DNA from: Mucilaginibacter phyllosphaerae
GTDB lineage: Bacteria; Bacteroidota; Bacteroidia; Sphingobacteriales; Sphingobacteriaceae
Direction of reading: 5' to 3'
Assembly (NCBI RefSeq): GCF_004378255.1
Contig: NZ_SNQG01000007.1
Coordinates: 62,001 to 126,000, forward strand
DNA length: 64,000 bases
Part shown: one piece after another, positions 1 through 8,701 of the stretch
Position numbering within the stretch: the stretch's first letter is position 1
Layout: each line of letters begins with the position of its first letter
Position numbers and translations under genes: made by a program
Notes under the pieces: model-generated
What the model was told of the DNA's origin: nothing
Databases searched by the model: none
What the model saw: the letters and a program-made list of their open reading frames with translations, nothing else

Positions 1-513
1 AAATTCCCGTTGCTGCAATCTTTCAGCTTCTCGATGAGCGGCAGTTTAAACTCAACCACATTTAGGCCAAAGGCTGTGCCGCCGCCCGGATCCACCTTAC
101 AAACGATGGACCCTAACCAGGCACAAAGGCTGGCTATGATCAACAGCGACCCGGGGGCATACATTGATTTTAATATCCCCTGGAACCTGGCCATCAATTA
201 CAACTTTACCTACAGCAATAACATCGTAAACACCTCATCAAGTAATACGGTGATGTTGAGCGGTGATGTTAGCCTTACCAGTAAGTGGAAAATACAGTAT
301 AACAGTTCATACGATATTAAAGCCCGCAAGATAACAGATGCAACTTCTTTCGCCATATACCGTGATCTGCATTGCTGGGACCTGTCTGTACAATGGCTGC
401 CATTCGGCTTTTACAAATCATACAACGTTACCTTAAAGGTTAAGGCATCTATCTTACAGGATCTGAAACTGAGTAAACGAAGCGATTACACCAACAACCA
501 AAGCTTTAACTAA
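1..513 (+). CDS. C-terminal part of an LptD-like outer-membrane LPS assembly protein (5' end outside window)
   Basis: The reading frame is open from base 1, so only the last 170 codons are present. The protein is rich in alternating hydrophobic/polar segments typical of a beta-barrel. It ends with a segment reading LKVKASILQDLKLSKR, which resembles the C-terminus I know from Bacteroidota LPS-assembly protein LptD homologues, the outer-membrane translocon that inserts lipopolysaccharide. The stop codon is one base before the cinA start, so the two are probably co-transcribed. Without the N-terminal OstA domain, another beta-barrel protein cannot be excluded. Confidence 0.6.
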   Translation, partial: KFPLLQSFSFSMSGSLNSTTFRPKAVPPPGSTLQTMDPNQAQRLAMINSDPGAYIDFNIPWNLAINYNFTYSNNIVNTSSSNTVMLSGDVSLTSKWKIQYNSSYDIKARKITDATSFAIYRDLHCWDLSVQWLPFGFYKSYNVTLKVKASILQDLKLSKRSDYTNNQSFN

Positions 514-514
514 T

Positions 515-1756
515 ATGCTTGCAGAAATTATCACTATTGGCGACGAGATATTAATTGGGCAGATTGTAGATACCAACTCTGCCTGGATGGCCCAAAAGTT
601 AAATCAACAGGGTATCAGGGTAAAGCAGATCTCGTCAGTATCTGATGATAAACAGCATATTTTAAACGCCCTAACCGAGGCAGCAACCCGTGCCGATATT
701 ATTTTTATTACCGGCGGCCTGGGCCCTACAAAAGATGATATCACCAAACAAACACTTGCCGAATATTTTAATGTAAAGCTTGTTTTAAACGAGGATGCCT
801 TAAATAATGTGTTTAATATTTTTAAGCGTTATAACAGGCCTATGTTGGATGTTAACCGCAAACAGGCAGAAGTGCCCGAAAATTGTGAGGTGATATTAAA
901 CAATAACGGCACTGCGCCGGGTATGTGGTTTAATACCGGGGGGAAGATCTATGTATCGATGCCGGGGGTACCGTTTGAGATGATGTATATGATGGAAGAT
1001 ACGGTTATACCCAAACTAAAAGCAAGCTTAAAGCTGCCGGTTATTATCCACAAAACGATACTGACAGTGGGCGAGGGCGAATCTTACCTGGCAGAAAAGA
1101 TCGCTGATATTGAAAACGATCTACCGCACAATATTAAATTAGCCTACCTGCCAAAAATGGGGCAGGTGCGTTTAAGGCTGAGTGCCTATGGCAACGGCGA
1201 AGCATCCCTGCAGGATAAACTGGAAGAATTTGCCGGCCGTATTGCAGAACGTGTTGGGCATAATGTAGTTGCACTGGAAGATACCCCCCTGGAAAAGGTG
1301 GTATTAAATTATATGCAAGAGCGCGGATTAAAACTGTCTGCTGCTGAAAGTTGTACGGGTGGCTACATCTCACATCTGCTCACCCAGCATGCCGGTTCAT
1401 CTGCCGTTTTTTTAGGCAGCGCCATAACCTATGATAATCGTATAAAAGAAAAAATAGCGGGTGTTAACCATCAAACTTTAGAGACATTTGGCGCAGTTAG
1501 CGAGCAAACTGCCAGGGAAATGGCAGAGGGGGTTTTAAGCCGTTTTGGTACCGATTATTCAATAGCCGTAACAGGTATAGCAGGCCCTGGGGGAGGATCT
1601 GAAGATAAGCCGGTAGGCACCGTTTGGATTGCGGCGGCAAAGGCAAATAAAACAGTAGCAAAGAAATTCACATTTGGTAATAAGCGAATGCAAAACATTG
1701 AAAGGAGCGCTGTAGCGGCCTTTTTTATGTTGATTACTTTACTAAAAGAAAGTTAG
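515..1756 (+). CDS. cinA: CinA-family protein (competence/damage-inducible protein A, NMN amidohydrolase)
   Basis: 413 residues, the normal length for two-domain CinA. The N-terminal half (about residues 1-170) is a MoaB/MoeA-like domain, with the TIGDEILIGQIVDTN start and the ITGGLGPTKDD motif. The C-terminal half (from about residue 250) is the CinA amidase domain, with LSAAESCTGG and the AVTGIAGPGGG loop. In characterised members the C-terminal domain deamidates nicotinamide mononucleotide in pyridine-nucleotide recycling, and the N-terminal domain has ADP-ribose pyrophosphatase activity. It starts with ATG one base after the upstream stop. Confidence 0.93.
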   Translation: MLAEIITIGDEILIGQIVDTNSAWMAQKLNQQGIRVKQISSVSDDKQHILNALTEAATRADIIFITGGLGPTKDDITKQTLAEYFNVKLVLNEDALNNVFNIFKRYNRPMLDVNRKQAEVPENCEVILNNNGTAPGMWFNTGGKIYVSMPGVPFEMMYMMEDTVIPKLKASLKLPVIIHKTILTVGEGESYLAEKIADIENDLPHNIKLAYLPKMGQVRLRLSAYGNGEASLQDKLEEFAGRIAERVGHNVVALEDTPLEKVVLNYMQERGLKLSAAESCTGGYISHLLTQHAGSSAVFLGSAITYDNRIKEKIAGVNHQTLETFGAVSEQTAREMAEGVLSRFGTDYSIAVTGIAGPGGGSEDKPVGTVWIAAAKANKTVAKKFTFGNKRMQNIERSAVAAFFMLITLLKES

Positions 1757-1770
1757 CAGTAACGCTTTTA

Positions 1771-1803
1771 TTGTATAATTTTGACCAACGAACTATAGTT
1801 TTG
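1771..1803 (+). promoter_or_regulatory. Predicted Bacteroidota-type promoter for the E2 gene, leaderless spacing
   Basis: TTG at 1771-1773, a 22-base gap, then TAGTTTTG at 1796-1803 fits the TTG / TAnnTTTG promoter of this phylum. The ATG at 1807 lies three bases after the -7 box, so transcription would begin at or next to the start codon. A second TAnnTTTG match (TAATTTTG, 1776-1783) lies just upstream and could give a short leader instead. Confidence 0.45.
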
Positions 1804-1806
1804 CGT

Positions 1807-3366
1807 ATGGCCAAATACCAATTATTATTGCCAAAGATGGGTGAGAGCGTTGCAGAAGCAACGATAATCAAATGGAATAAAAAACCCGGAGATTATATAG
1901 AAGCAGATGAGGCAGTTATGGAAATTGCAACCGATAAGGTTGATTCAGAAGTACCGTCGCCGGTTTCGGGGAAATTAGTTGAACAGCTTTGTAAAGAAGA
2001 TGAGGTGGTGCAGGTAGGGTCTGTAATTGCTATTATAGAAACTGACGAACCCGAGAGCAATGATGCACCTGCATCTGCGCCCAAAGCTGAAACTGCAGCA
2101 GACTCGACACCACATACCGAACCTATTGCTGCAGAAGAACAGCCTGTACAGCAAGATACACCACAACCCGCAACTGATGAGCCGGAGCCTGAACACAATC
2201 CGGTTAGCGCAGCTATTGATGAAATTCCGGGCATCAGCCAGATAGAAGAAAAAGAGACACCGGCAAACGGCATTAAGTACGAGAATCGTTTTTACTCGCC
2301 ATTAGTCAAAAACATAGCCAACCAGGAAGGGATAGGCAACGATGAGCTTGATCACATACCGGGTACGGGTGCCGAGGGCCGCTTAACAAAAGATGATCTG
2401 TTAGAATACATCCAAAAGCGTAGCTCAAAAACCGGCGCTACACCCCAAACCATAGCATCGCCACCACAACAGCATGCAACTGAAAACGTTGCACCGCCCG
2501 TTCAACCATCAGCACCGGTTGCTGAGGAGCCAAAAGCGGCACCGCAGCCAAAAGCAGAGCCTGTACCCCAGGTTAACGATATTGCACAGGCTGTAGCACC
2601 GGCTGCCGAAGAGCCAAAAACAGCACCGCAGCAACCTGCGGCGGCATCAGTTTCTGGCGGGCAGGAAATTATTGAAATGGACCGCATGCGTAAGCTTATT
2701 GCCGAACATATGGTTTACAGTAAACATACTTCGCCGCATGTAACCTCGTTTGTTGAGGCTGATGTAACCGAACTTGTTTTATGGCGTGAGAAGGTTAAAA
2801 ACTCATTTGAAAAACGCGAGGGCGAAAAAATAACCTTTACCCCGATATTTATAGAGGCCGTAGTAAAGGCTATTAAAGATTTCCCGATGATCAATGTATC
2901 AGTAAACGGTACGCAGATCATCAAGAAAAAAGATATTAATATCAGCATGGCAACTGCCCTGCCAAGCGGTAACCTTATTGTGCCGGTTATTAAAAAGGCA
3001 GACGAGTTGAGCCTGATAGGCATTACCAAAGCTGTAAACGACCTTGCTAACCGGGCCCGTAATAATAAATTGCAGCCCGATGATGTACGCGATGGTACGT
3101 TCACCATTACCAACGTTGGCTCTTTTGGTAACGTAATGGGTACACCCATTATTAATCAGCCGCAGGTAGCTATTTTAGCTGTAGGCGCCATTAAAAAGAA
3201 ACCTGCCGTAATAGAAACTCCCAAAGGCGATGCCATAGCCATCAGGCATATGATGTTCCTGTCGTTATCTTATGACCATCGCGTGGTAGATGGCGCATTA
3301 GGAGGTTCGTTTGTAAGCAGGGTAGCCCACTACCTGGAAAATTGGGACACTAACAGGAATTTATAG
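1807..3366 (+). CDS. 2-oxo acid dehydrogenase complex E2, dihydrolipoamide acyltransferase
   Basis: 519 residues counted from the ATG at 1807. A TTG 36 bases upstream is open in frame but lies in the promoter, and family members begin at MAKYQLLLPKMGES. Order: a lipoyl domain (about 1-80, lipoyl lysine in EIATDKVDSE); a long Pro/Ala/Glu linker; a peripheral E3/E1-binding domain (around YSPLVKNIA to GRLTKDDLLEYI); a second Ala/Pro-rich linker; and the chloramphenicol-acetyltransferase-like catalytic domain, with DHRVVDG near the C-terminus carrying the catalytic His and Asp. It transfers acyl groups to CoA. Substrate class (pyruvate, branched-chain or 2-oxoglutarate) cannot be fixed because E1 and E3 are not adjacent. 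Confidence 0.93.
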   Translation: MAKYQLLLPKMGESVAEATIIKWNKKPGDYIEADEAVMEIATDKVDSEVPSPVSGKLVEQLCKEDEVVQVGSVIAIIETDEPESNDAPASAPKAETAADSTPHTEPIAAEEQPVQQDTPQPATDEPEPEHNPVSAAIDEIPGISQIEEKETPANGIKYENRFYSPLVKNIANQEGIGNDELDHIPGTGAEGRLTKDDLLEYIQKRSSKTGATPQTIASPPQQHATENVAPPVQPSAPVAEEPKAAPQPKAEPVPQVNDIAQAVAPAAEEPKTAPQQPAAASVSGGQEIIEMDRMRKLIAEHMVYSKHTSPHVTSFVEADVTELVLWREKVKNSFEKREGEKITFTPIFIEAVVKAIKDFPMINVSVNGTQIIKKKDINISMATALPSGNLIVPVIKKADELSLIGITKAVNDLANRARNNKLQPDDVRDGTFTITNVGSFGNVMGTPIINQPQVAILAVGAIKKKPAVIETPKGDAIAIRHMMFLSLSYDHRVVDGALGGSFVSRVAHYLENWDTNRNL

Positions 3367-3402
3367 TACAGTAATATATAGTTAATTTAATTTGTGAGTT
3401 CT

Positions 3403-3444
3403 ACAAAAACAAAGGCTTCCCTAACCGGAAGCCTTTTGTTTTTG
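3403..3444. terminator. Bidirectional intrinsic terminator
   Basis: AAAGGCTTCC and GGAAGCCTTTT pair around a six-base loop. A/T-rich flanks extend the stem and give U-runs on both strands. It separates the convergent E2 gene and GT87-like gene. Confidence 0.88.
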
Positions 3445-3446
3445 TA

Positions 3447-4655
3447 TTAATCTGCAACTGCAACACGGGTTTGTAACCTACTCTCTGCTGTTTCTGATCC
3501 AAAATTACGGGTAAGCATTTCATAAACTATCTTCAACCAGATCAAAAGACAGGGGAGCGCTATCAGGGCATAGGGGATAACGTATTTATCTCTTAAATAT
3601 CGTGGGAAAAGATCTGACGGAGAAAAGTTTGTTAACACCAATGCAAATATTAGTAAAAAACGCTCGTAACCTGTAATTGGCCTGTTTAGGTTTACATACC
3701 ATATGCTTACGCCAATAAAAGCTATAATATAGGTTGGCGGCTCGGAACCGGTGCTGAACAATGTGGCAAAAAGCAATGTTGAAGCTAATAACAGTAACTG
3801 ATATTGTGTGTTTCGCCAGTATTTTATTCGTAAAGCAGATGCACCAAACAGCAGTAGCCCAGGGGCTAATATCAACGTGTTAGATAAGTTTTTAATCAGA
3901 AATATCTTACTGATCATACCCATTACACTTATATTGCCCCTTGTTGAAACAAGGTTAGCGGCATTTTTAGCTAAAAGATCGGGATACCAGTTATGATAGG
4001 TTTGCAGGACATAAGCAGGTGATGAAACCAGCATAGGCAATACAAACAACACGGCCGACCAGAATATAAGGCTTAAAATAAGCTTGATTTTATTATCTGA
4101 AAAAAAGAAGAATGCCAGGCCAACAACGCCGTATAACTTTATTGCAGTACCTATAACGATCATCAGAGCTGCCCAAAAATCCTGCTTATTTTTTATAAAT
4201 ATAAAGCTGAATATTACAAGCGCGGTAATAAGAGGGTTTACCTGTGTATTGCCTGATGAGCCCATCATACTATTTATATTGAGTAGCAGGATCACAGTTT
4301 TTTGAAAATCATTTATCGGCAGCTTAATTATCGAATAAAATAATATATAAGCTAAAAACAGCACCCAAAGTACCACACCAATTTGGTTGGGGAGTAAAGC
4401 AAAAGGCGCAATAATTAACCCGAATACGGGCCCATAGTGGTTAAGGTCAAAATAATATTGCGGCTCGGGGCCAAATAAGCTTTGCTGGTGAATCAGGTTT
4501 AAAAAGTTATGCTTATAAATGATGTAGTTATTATGCGTTGTTTCCTTGTTTGAAAAATGAGTTACTACATCTTTAGCCACTGCAAATAAACTCAGGCCAA
4601 ACCAAAGTGTTAGAATAAATGGCCTGTTAAAAAGTATGAGTTTGATTTTTTCCAT
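3447..4655 (-). CDS. Multi-pass membrane protein of the GT87/DUF2029 type (polyprenol-phosphate-sugar glycosyltransferase-like)
   Basis: 402 residues, starting at the ATG at 4655; an upstream in-frame TTG at 4697 is less likely. About nine to eleven hydrophobic segments span the length. The early periplasmic motif DLNHYGPVFGLIIAPFALLP resembles the H-Y-P-P-like motif after the first helix of GT87/DUF2029 enzymes, which use polyprenyl-phosphate sugars to extend cell-envelope glycans. A soluble basic C-terminal tail follows the last helix. No glycan genes lie beside it, so the acceptor is unknown. It is bounded by terminators on both sides and appears to be a single-gene unit. Confidence 0.65.
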   Translation of the reverse strand: MEKIKLILFNRPFILTLWFGLSLFAVAKDVVTHFSNKETTHNNYIIYKHNFLNLIHQQSLFGPEPQYYFDLNHYGPVFGLIIAPFALLPNQIGVVLWVLFLAYILFYSIIKLPINDFQKTVILLLNINSMMGSSGNTQVNPLITALVIFSFIFIKNKQDFWAALMIVIGTAIKLYGVVGLAFFFFSDNKIKLILSLIFWSAVLFVLPMLVSSPAYVLQTYHNWYPDLLAKNAANLVSTRGNISVMGMISKIFLIKNLSNTLILAPGLLLFGASALRIKYWRNTQYQLLLLASTLLFATLFSTGSEPPTYIIAFIGVSIWYVNLNRPITGYERFLLIFALVLTNFSPSDLFPRYLRDKYVIPYALIALPCLLIWLKIVYEMLTRNFGSETAESRLQTRVAVAD

Positions 4656-4710
4656 GTAGTATTTTGAGTTGGCGATAAAAGTAAATAAGATACGCAATAT
4701 ATGATAACAA

Positions 4711-4741
4711 AAAGAGGCTGCCTTTTTTTGGCAGCCTCTTT
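4711..4741 (-). terminator. Intrinsic terminator of the metY-metX-hom unit
   Basis: A 12-bp perfect stem (AAAGAGGCTGCC with GGCAGCCTCTTT) around a seven-base T/A loop. On the minus strand it is followed by a U-rich stretch. It lies 22 bases after the hom stop. Confidence 0.88.
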
Positions 4742-4763
4742 CAGATAACGAAATATAGTGCTA

Positions 4764-5996
4764 CTATACTTCAGCAGCCTGTAGCTTTGCCGAAGCTAAA
4801 CTAACCCCCGTTAGCTGATCGGCAAAGGCCACAAAAGCTTTGTTTTCTGCTATACGTTGCTGGTTATAAATTAGTTTCTGCAGATTTATCTTACCTATCA
4901 CAAATTTATAATTGCCAGAATAAAAACGCTCCTGAATGTATTCAAATTCCAAAGCCTCTACCAAAGCCTCATCCTCATAACGCAGGTATATATTAATAGC
5001 AACATTATTGGTAAATTGCAGGTTATTTACCGCTTTAGCTTTTTTATATTCATACTGATAATCGTACCTAAGCGCTGCAATATCTGATAGCACAGCCGAA
5101 CCTGTAGGATGGCCGCCTGCGCCCTTGCCAAAAAAGAATTGCTGATCGGCAAATGCCGCCTGTACCGTTACCCCGTTATATTCATACTCTACGTTGTATA
5201 AAAATTCGGTTTCGTTAACAAATTTTGGTAATACAAACAGGGTAACGTGTTTGTCATCCAATTCTTTAGCAACCGGTACCAGTTTTATCTTTAATTTCTT
5301 TTCGCGGGCATATTGCAGATCATTCGGCGCCAGGTTTTGGATCCCGATATTCAGCACCTCTTCAGGATCAATCACTACGCCGTATGCGTGTGCTGCCGCT
5401 ATGATCAATTTATACTTGGCATCATACCCGCCAACATCCATTGTGGGGTCGGTTTCGGCAAAACCAAGATCTTGTGCTTGCTTAAGTGCGGTGTTGTAGT
5501 CAAGGTTCTCTAAATATCCTTTAGAAAGGATATAGTTTGACGAACCGTTGAAAATACCGCTGATAGAATGCAGTAATTCATTGTCATAATACTCTTCCAG
5601 GTTACGAATGATAGGGATACTGCCACATACGGCCCCTTCGTATAATAGCGAAGTGCCATATTTCTCCTGTAATTCTATCAATTCATTTAGATAAGTGGCG
5701 ATCATCTTTTTACTGGCCGATACAACATTCTTACCGGAGCTTAACGCGCGGGATACGATCTCAAAAGCCGCCTCGGTATCATTTATCAGTTCAACCACGG
5801 TATTAATATCCGGGTTATTCAGTATTTCGTCTCTATCCGTAGTGAAAAGTTCTTTTGGTAGCGAACGGTCCTTTTCAGGATTTTTGATCGCTATTTTAAC
5901 TATTTCTAAGTTCAGGTTTTTTGTTTTGATGATATCGTACAATCCCTGGCCTACAACTCCAAATCCGAAGAGGCCGATGTTCAGTTTCTTGCTCAT
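4764..5996 (-). CDS. hom: Homoserine dehydrogenase
   Basis: 410 residues. It has an N-terminal NAD(P)-binding Rossmann fold (LFGFGVVGQGL), a central catalytic region with NGSSNYIL and ETDPTMDVGGYDAKYK, and no fused aspartokinase. It reduces aspartate semialdehyde to homoserine, the branch point to threonine and methionine. The start codon overlaps the metX stop by one base (TAATG), so translation is probably coupled. Placement directly behind metX, with metY upstream, shows that this copy serves methionine synthesis. I do not recognise a clear ACT regulatory domain at the C-terminus, so feedback control by threonine is uncertain. Confidence 0.93.
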   Translation of the reverse strand: MSKKLNIGLFGFGVVGQGLYDIIKTKNLNLEIVKIAIKNPEKDRSLPKELFTTDRDEILNNPDINTVVELINDTEAAFEIVSRALSSGKNVVSASKKMIATYLNELIELQEKYGTSLLYEGAVCGSIPIIRNLEEYYDNELLHSISGIFNGSSNYILSKGYLENLDYNTALKQAQDLGFAETDPTMDVGGYDAKYKLIIAAAHAYGVVIDPEEVLNIGIQNLAPNDLQYAREKKLKIKLVPVAKELDDKHVTLFVLPKFVNETEFLYNVEYEYNGVTVQAAFADQQFFFGKGAGGHPTGSAVLSDIAALRYDYQYEYKKAKAVNNLQFTNNVAINIYLRYEDEALVEALEFEYIQERFYSGNYKFVIGKINLQKLIYNQQRIAENKAFVAFADQLTGVSLASAKLQAAEV

Positions 5997-7051
5997 TAAG
6001 CTATTTTTTGCAGTTCTATTATTTTTCCTTTTACATCGGTTTTAAAAAACGATGTGATAATATTTGTTAAATCTTCTGTTTCAATTAAAAATCCGTCGTG
6101 CCCGTAAAATGAATCCAGTTCGGCAAAGGCCGATTTGGGGATATGCCTGAAAAGGTATTGCTGTTCCTCAATTGGGAATAATACATCCGTTTTAATACCT
6201 ATAACCAGTGTGCGGGCTTTGATCAGGCTTAAAGCTTTATCCACACCATGCCTGCCACGCCCCACATTGTGCGAATCCATGGCCTTTGATAAGTACCAGT
6301 AACTGTACGCATTAAAACGATTAACCAGCTTTTGCCCCTGATAACTCTGGTAGGTTGATGCTTTAAAATTATCAGTCAGGGTATCGCTATCTTCCTGCTG
6401 GGTGATGCCGTAGGTTTTGTAACTGCGGTAGGATAGGAGCGCTATGCTGCGTGCTGCTTTTAAACCCTTGCTACCCCCATCCGGCGCACCGGCGTAAAAA
6501 GTACGGTCGGCGCTAATGGCTAAACGCTGCGATTCGTTAAAGGCAATTCCCCATGGCGAGTGGTTGGCATTGGTAGCTATCAGTATCAGGTTTTTGATCC
6601 TTTCGGGTTCAATAATGCTCCATTCTACAGCCTGTTGCCCACCTAATGACCCTCCCAATAAAATTTCTACCTGCCCAATGCCTAAATGATCGGCCAATAG
6701 TTTATGAGCCTTCACCATATCACGAATGGTAAATTCCGGGAAAGCCAGGTAATAAGGCTGGCCGGTACCCGGATTAGTACTTAGCGGGTTAACCGTACCG
6801 TATGGCGAACCCAGCACATTGGCACAAACCACAAAGTGCTCATCCGGATTAAAGTAATCATCGGCGCCAAAAAGGCCTTTCCACCAGTCAAAAACATCAG
6901 AATTTGCAGTAAGGGCATGGCATACCCATACCACATTATCGCGGTTTGTATTGAGGCTGCCATAGGTGTTAAAGCCTATCTCAAGCCCTTGCAGTTTCTG
7001 GCCGGATTCCAGTTCGAACGTTCCGTTATAGGTAAAACTTTGTATGCTCAT
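5996..7051 (-). CDS. metX: Homoserine O-acetyltransferase MetX
   Basis: 351 residues, an alpha/beta hydrolase of the MetX family. The nucleophile elbow GGSLGGQQA places the catalytic serine at about residue 135. The His/Asp partners lie near the C-terminus (FPIEEQQYLF, GHDGFLIE). It transfers acetyl from acetyl-CoA to homoserine, giving the substrate of the neighbouring MetY. Acyl preference (acetyl or succinyl) cannot be read with certainty, but pairing with a sulfhydrylase favours acetyl. The stop overlaps the hom start. Between metY and metX lie an A-tract repeat and a GC-rich hairpin. Confidence 0.94.
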   Translation of the reverse strand: MSIQSFTYNGTFELESGQKLQGLEIGFNTYGSLNTNRDNVVWVCHALTANSDVFDWWKGLFGADDYFNPDEHFVVCANVLGSPYGTVNPLSTNPGTGQPYYLAFPEFTIRDMVKAHKLLADHLGIGQVEILLGGSLGGQQAVEWSIIEPERIKNLILIATNANHSPWGIAFNESQRLAISADRTFYAGAPDGGSKGLKAARSIALLSYRSYKTYGITQQEDSDTLTDNFKASTYQSYQGQKLVNRFNAYSYWYLSKAMDSHNVGRGRHGVDKALSLIKARTLVIGIKTDVLFPIEEQQYLFRHIPKSAFAELDSFYGHDGFLIETEDLTNIITSFFKTDVKGKIIELQKIA

Positions 7052-7070
7052 TGGTTATTCCTGTTATTTC

Positions 7071-7099
7071 GGGGGCGATCGGCTAAAACAACCGCCCCC
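7071..7099 (-). other. GC-rich hairpin in the metY-metX spacer
   Basis: GGGGGCG and CGCCCCC pair around a 15-base loop, 20 bases before the metX start. No U-run follows on either strand, so it looks like an mRNA structure (processing, stability or metX translation control) rather than a terminator. Confidence 0.5.
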
Positions 7100-7110
7100 T
7101 GATAACATCA

Positions 7111-7150
7111 CTTAAAAAACTAAAAAAAAACTAAAAAAAAACTAAAAAAA
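7111..7150. repeat. Phased A-tract repeat between metY and metX
   Basis: Four A-runs are separated by CT. Three units begin at 7120, 7131 and 7142, an 11-base period close to the DNA helical repeat. The first A-run, at 7114, is shorter. The array begins directly after the metY stop. On the transcript it becomes successive U-runs without a preceding hairpin. Confidence 0.85.
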
Positions 7151-7153
7151 TCG

Positions 7154-8467
7154 TTATGTAAATTCAAGCTGTTTTACTTTAGCAAATGCCTGTTCAAAAT
7201 CAGCTTTTATATCATCAATATGTTCTATCCCCACAGCTACGCGCAACTGGCCCGGCAAAACACCGGCAGAGATCTGTTCAGTATCTGATAATTGCTGATG
7301 CGTGGTAGCGGCCGGTTGTATAATTAACGTTTTGGCATCGCCAACATTAGCTAAATGGCTAACCAGTTTAAGGTTATCAACCAAATTGTTGGCTAACTCT
7401 GTATCACCTTTAATTTTAAAGGATAAAACTGCTCCAAACCCATTTTTTAAATATTTTTTGGCAAGCGTATAATGAGGTGATGATTCCAGCCCGGGGTAAT
7501 TAACGGTTTCTACCTGTGGGTGCTGTTCCAGCCATTTGGCCAGTTCAAGTGCGTTATCTACATGGCGTTGTACGCGCAGGGATAAAGTTTCTAACCCCTG
7601 TATGTTTAACCAGGAGTTGAATGGCGATTGTGATGGGCCAAAGTCCCTCAAACCCTCCACACGGGCGCGGATAATGAAGTTAATATTGCCAAAACGCCCG
7701 TTAACGCCGAATACATCGTTAAATATCAAACCGTGGTAACCCTCGCTTGGTTCGGTAAACTGGGGGAACTTGCCATTACCCCAATCGTATGTGCCGCCAT
7801 CTACAATTACGCCGCCAATGCTGGTGCCATGCCCGTTTATCCATTTGGTGGTAGATTCTACTACGATATGGGCCCCATGCTGTAACGGGCGAAACAGGTA
7901 TCCGCCTGCTGCAAAAGTATTATCTACTATAAGCGGCAGATCGTGCTTGTTAGCTAATGCCGACAGTTTTTCAAAATCAGGAATATTAAAGCCGGGATTA
8001 CCGATGGTTTCGGTATAAATAGCTTTGGTTTTATCATCAATATGTTTCTCTATACTTTCTGCATTATCATCTTCTGCAAAACGTACCTCTATTCCTAAGC
8101 GTTTAAAAGCTACCTTAAATTGATTATAGGTACCGCCATATAAATAGGGTGAGGTAACAAAATTATCGCCGGCCTGTAAAATATTGTTTAATGCAATAAA
8201 TTGTGCTGCCTGGCCAGATGCCGTTGCCAAGGCTGCAATCCCACCTTCAAGCGCAGCAATGCGCTTTTCAAAAACATCGGTAGTGGGGTTCATTAAACGG
8301 GTGTAAATATTGCCAAATTCTTTAAGGGCAAACAGGTTTGCGCCGTGCTCGGCATTGTTAAACACGTAAGAAGTTGTTTGATATAAAGGTACAGCACGAG
8401 AGCCGGTTGTTGGGTCAACTTCCTGGCCGGCATGTAATTGCAGTGTTTCGAATTTTAAGTTAGACAT
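7154..8467 (-). CDS. metY: O-acetylhomoserine sulfhydrylase (aminocarboxypropyltransferase/cysteine synthase) MetY
   Basis: 437 residues, a PLP enzyme of the Cys/Met metabolism family and of the longer (about 430-residue) MetY type. Visible signatures are the N-terminal FETLQLHAGQEVDPTTGSRA, the cofactor-phosphate loop TASGQAAQF, and the PLP-lysine motif ESTTKWINGHGTSIGG. It combines O-acetylhomoserine with sulfide to give homocysteine (or with methanethiol to give methionine). The 5' leader contains a SAM-I riboswitch, a cysteine-rich leader ORF and competing hairpins, so expression should answer to SAM and perhaps to cysteine supply. It is the first structural gene of metY-metX-hom. Confidence 0.94.
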   Translation of the reverse strand: MSNLKFETLQLHAGQEVDPTTGSRAVPLYQTTSYVFNNAEHGANLFALKEFGNIYTRLMNPTTDVFEKRIAALEGGIAALATASGQAAQFIALNNILQAGDNFVTSPYLYGGTYNQFKVAFKRLGIEVRFAEDDNAESIEKHIDDKTKAIYTETIGNPGFNIPDFEKLSALANKHDLPLIVDNTFAAGGYLFRPLQHGAHIVVESTTKWINGHGTSIGGVIVDGGTYDWGNGKFPQFTEPSEGYHGLIFNDVFGVNGRFGNINFIIRARVEGLRDFGPSQSPFNSWLNIQGLETLSLRVQRHVDNALELAKWLEQHPQVETVNYPGLESSPHYTLAKKYLKNGFGAVLSFKIKGDTELANNLVDNLKLVSHLANVGDAKTLIIQPAATTHQQLSDTEQISAGVLPGQLRVAVGIEHIDDIKADFEQAFAKVKQLEFT

Positions 8468-8512
8468 GTTCTGTAGATTATGGGTATTTAATTGAAAAGT
8501 TAAAGATTACGA

Positions 8513-8603
8513 TAGGATAGAACTATCCCGTTAAGCAGATCACGTATTTTTTCAGGAAAAAGAAAAAGGGAACGTGTTACTGAATCAACAGCAGCAGCAA
8601 CAC
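8513..8603 (-). promoter_or_regulatory. Putative attenuator: competing hairpins between the Cys-rich leader ORF and metY
   Basis: On the minus strand GTGTTGCTG (8603-8595, inside the cysteine codons) pairs with CAGTAACAC (8582-8574): nine pairs including one G-U, with the leader stop codon in the loop. The 3' arm overlaps CACGT (8576-8572), which can instead pair with ACGTG (8545-8541), enclosing an inner TTTTT/AAAAA stem. A third small hairpin (GGATA/TATCC) lies at about 8513-8528. A ribosome halted on the Cys codons would cover the first arm and switch the fold. Which fold favours metY is not evident. Confidence 0.45.
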
Positions 8604-8692
8604 ATACAAATACAGCCAGAAGATAGGGTGTATAAAGATAGGGCCGGTTGGCCTTGTAATGTGTTTTGTTGTAGGTAAGTTAAACTTTTCAT
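8585..8692 (-). CDS. Cysteine-rich 35-residue leader peptide upstream of metY (candidate regulatory uORF)
   Basis: The minus strand has ATG at 8692, 34 further sense codons and TGA at 8585-8587. The peptide starts MKSLTYLQQ and ends GCICMCCCCC, so seven of its last nine residues are cysteine, encoded by mixed TGT and TGC codons. It begins nine bases after the 3' strand of the SAM-I P1 helix and ends 117 bases before metY. A run of codons for the amino acid made or used by the controlled pathway is the hallmark of a leader peptide that senses charged tRNA, as in trp and his leaders and the polycysteine uORFs described in mycobacteria. An internal in-frame ATG at 8605 would give just M-C5. It could be chance, because GCA repeats read as Cys on this strand. 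Confidence 0.6.
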   Translation of the reverse strand: MKSLTYLQQNTLQGQPALSLYTLSSGCICMCCCCC

Positions 8693-8701
8693 GATTAAAA
8701 A

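Noticed and set aside
1893..2273. Long minus-strand ORF opposite the E2 linker.
   Set aside because: Shadow of the Ala/Pro/Glu-rich linker; the composition is low-complexity Ser/Cys with no start signal.
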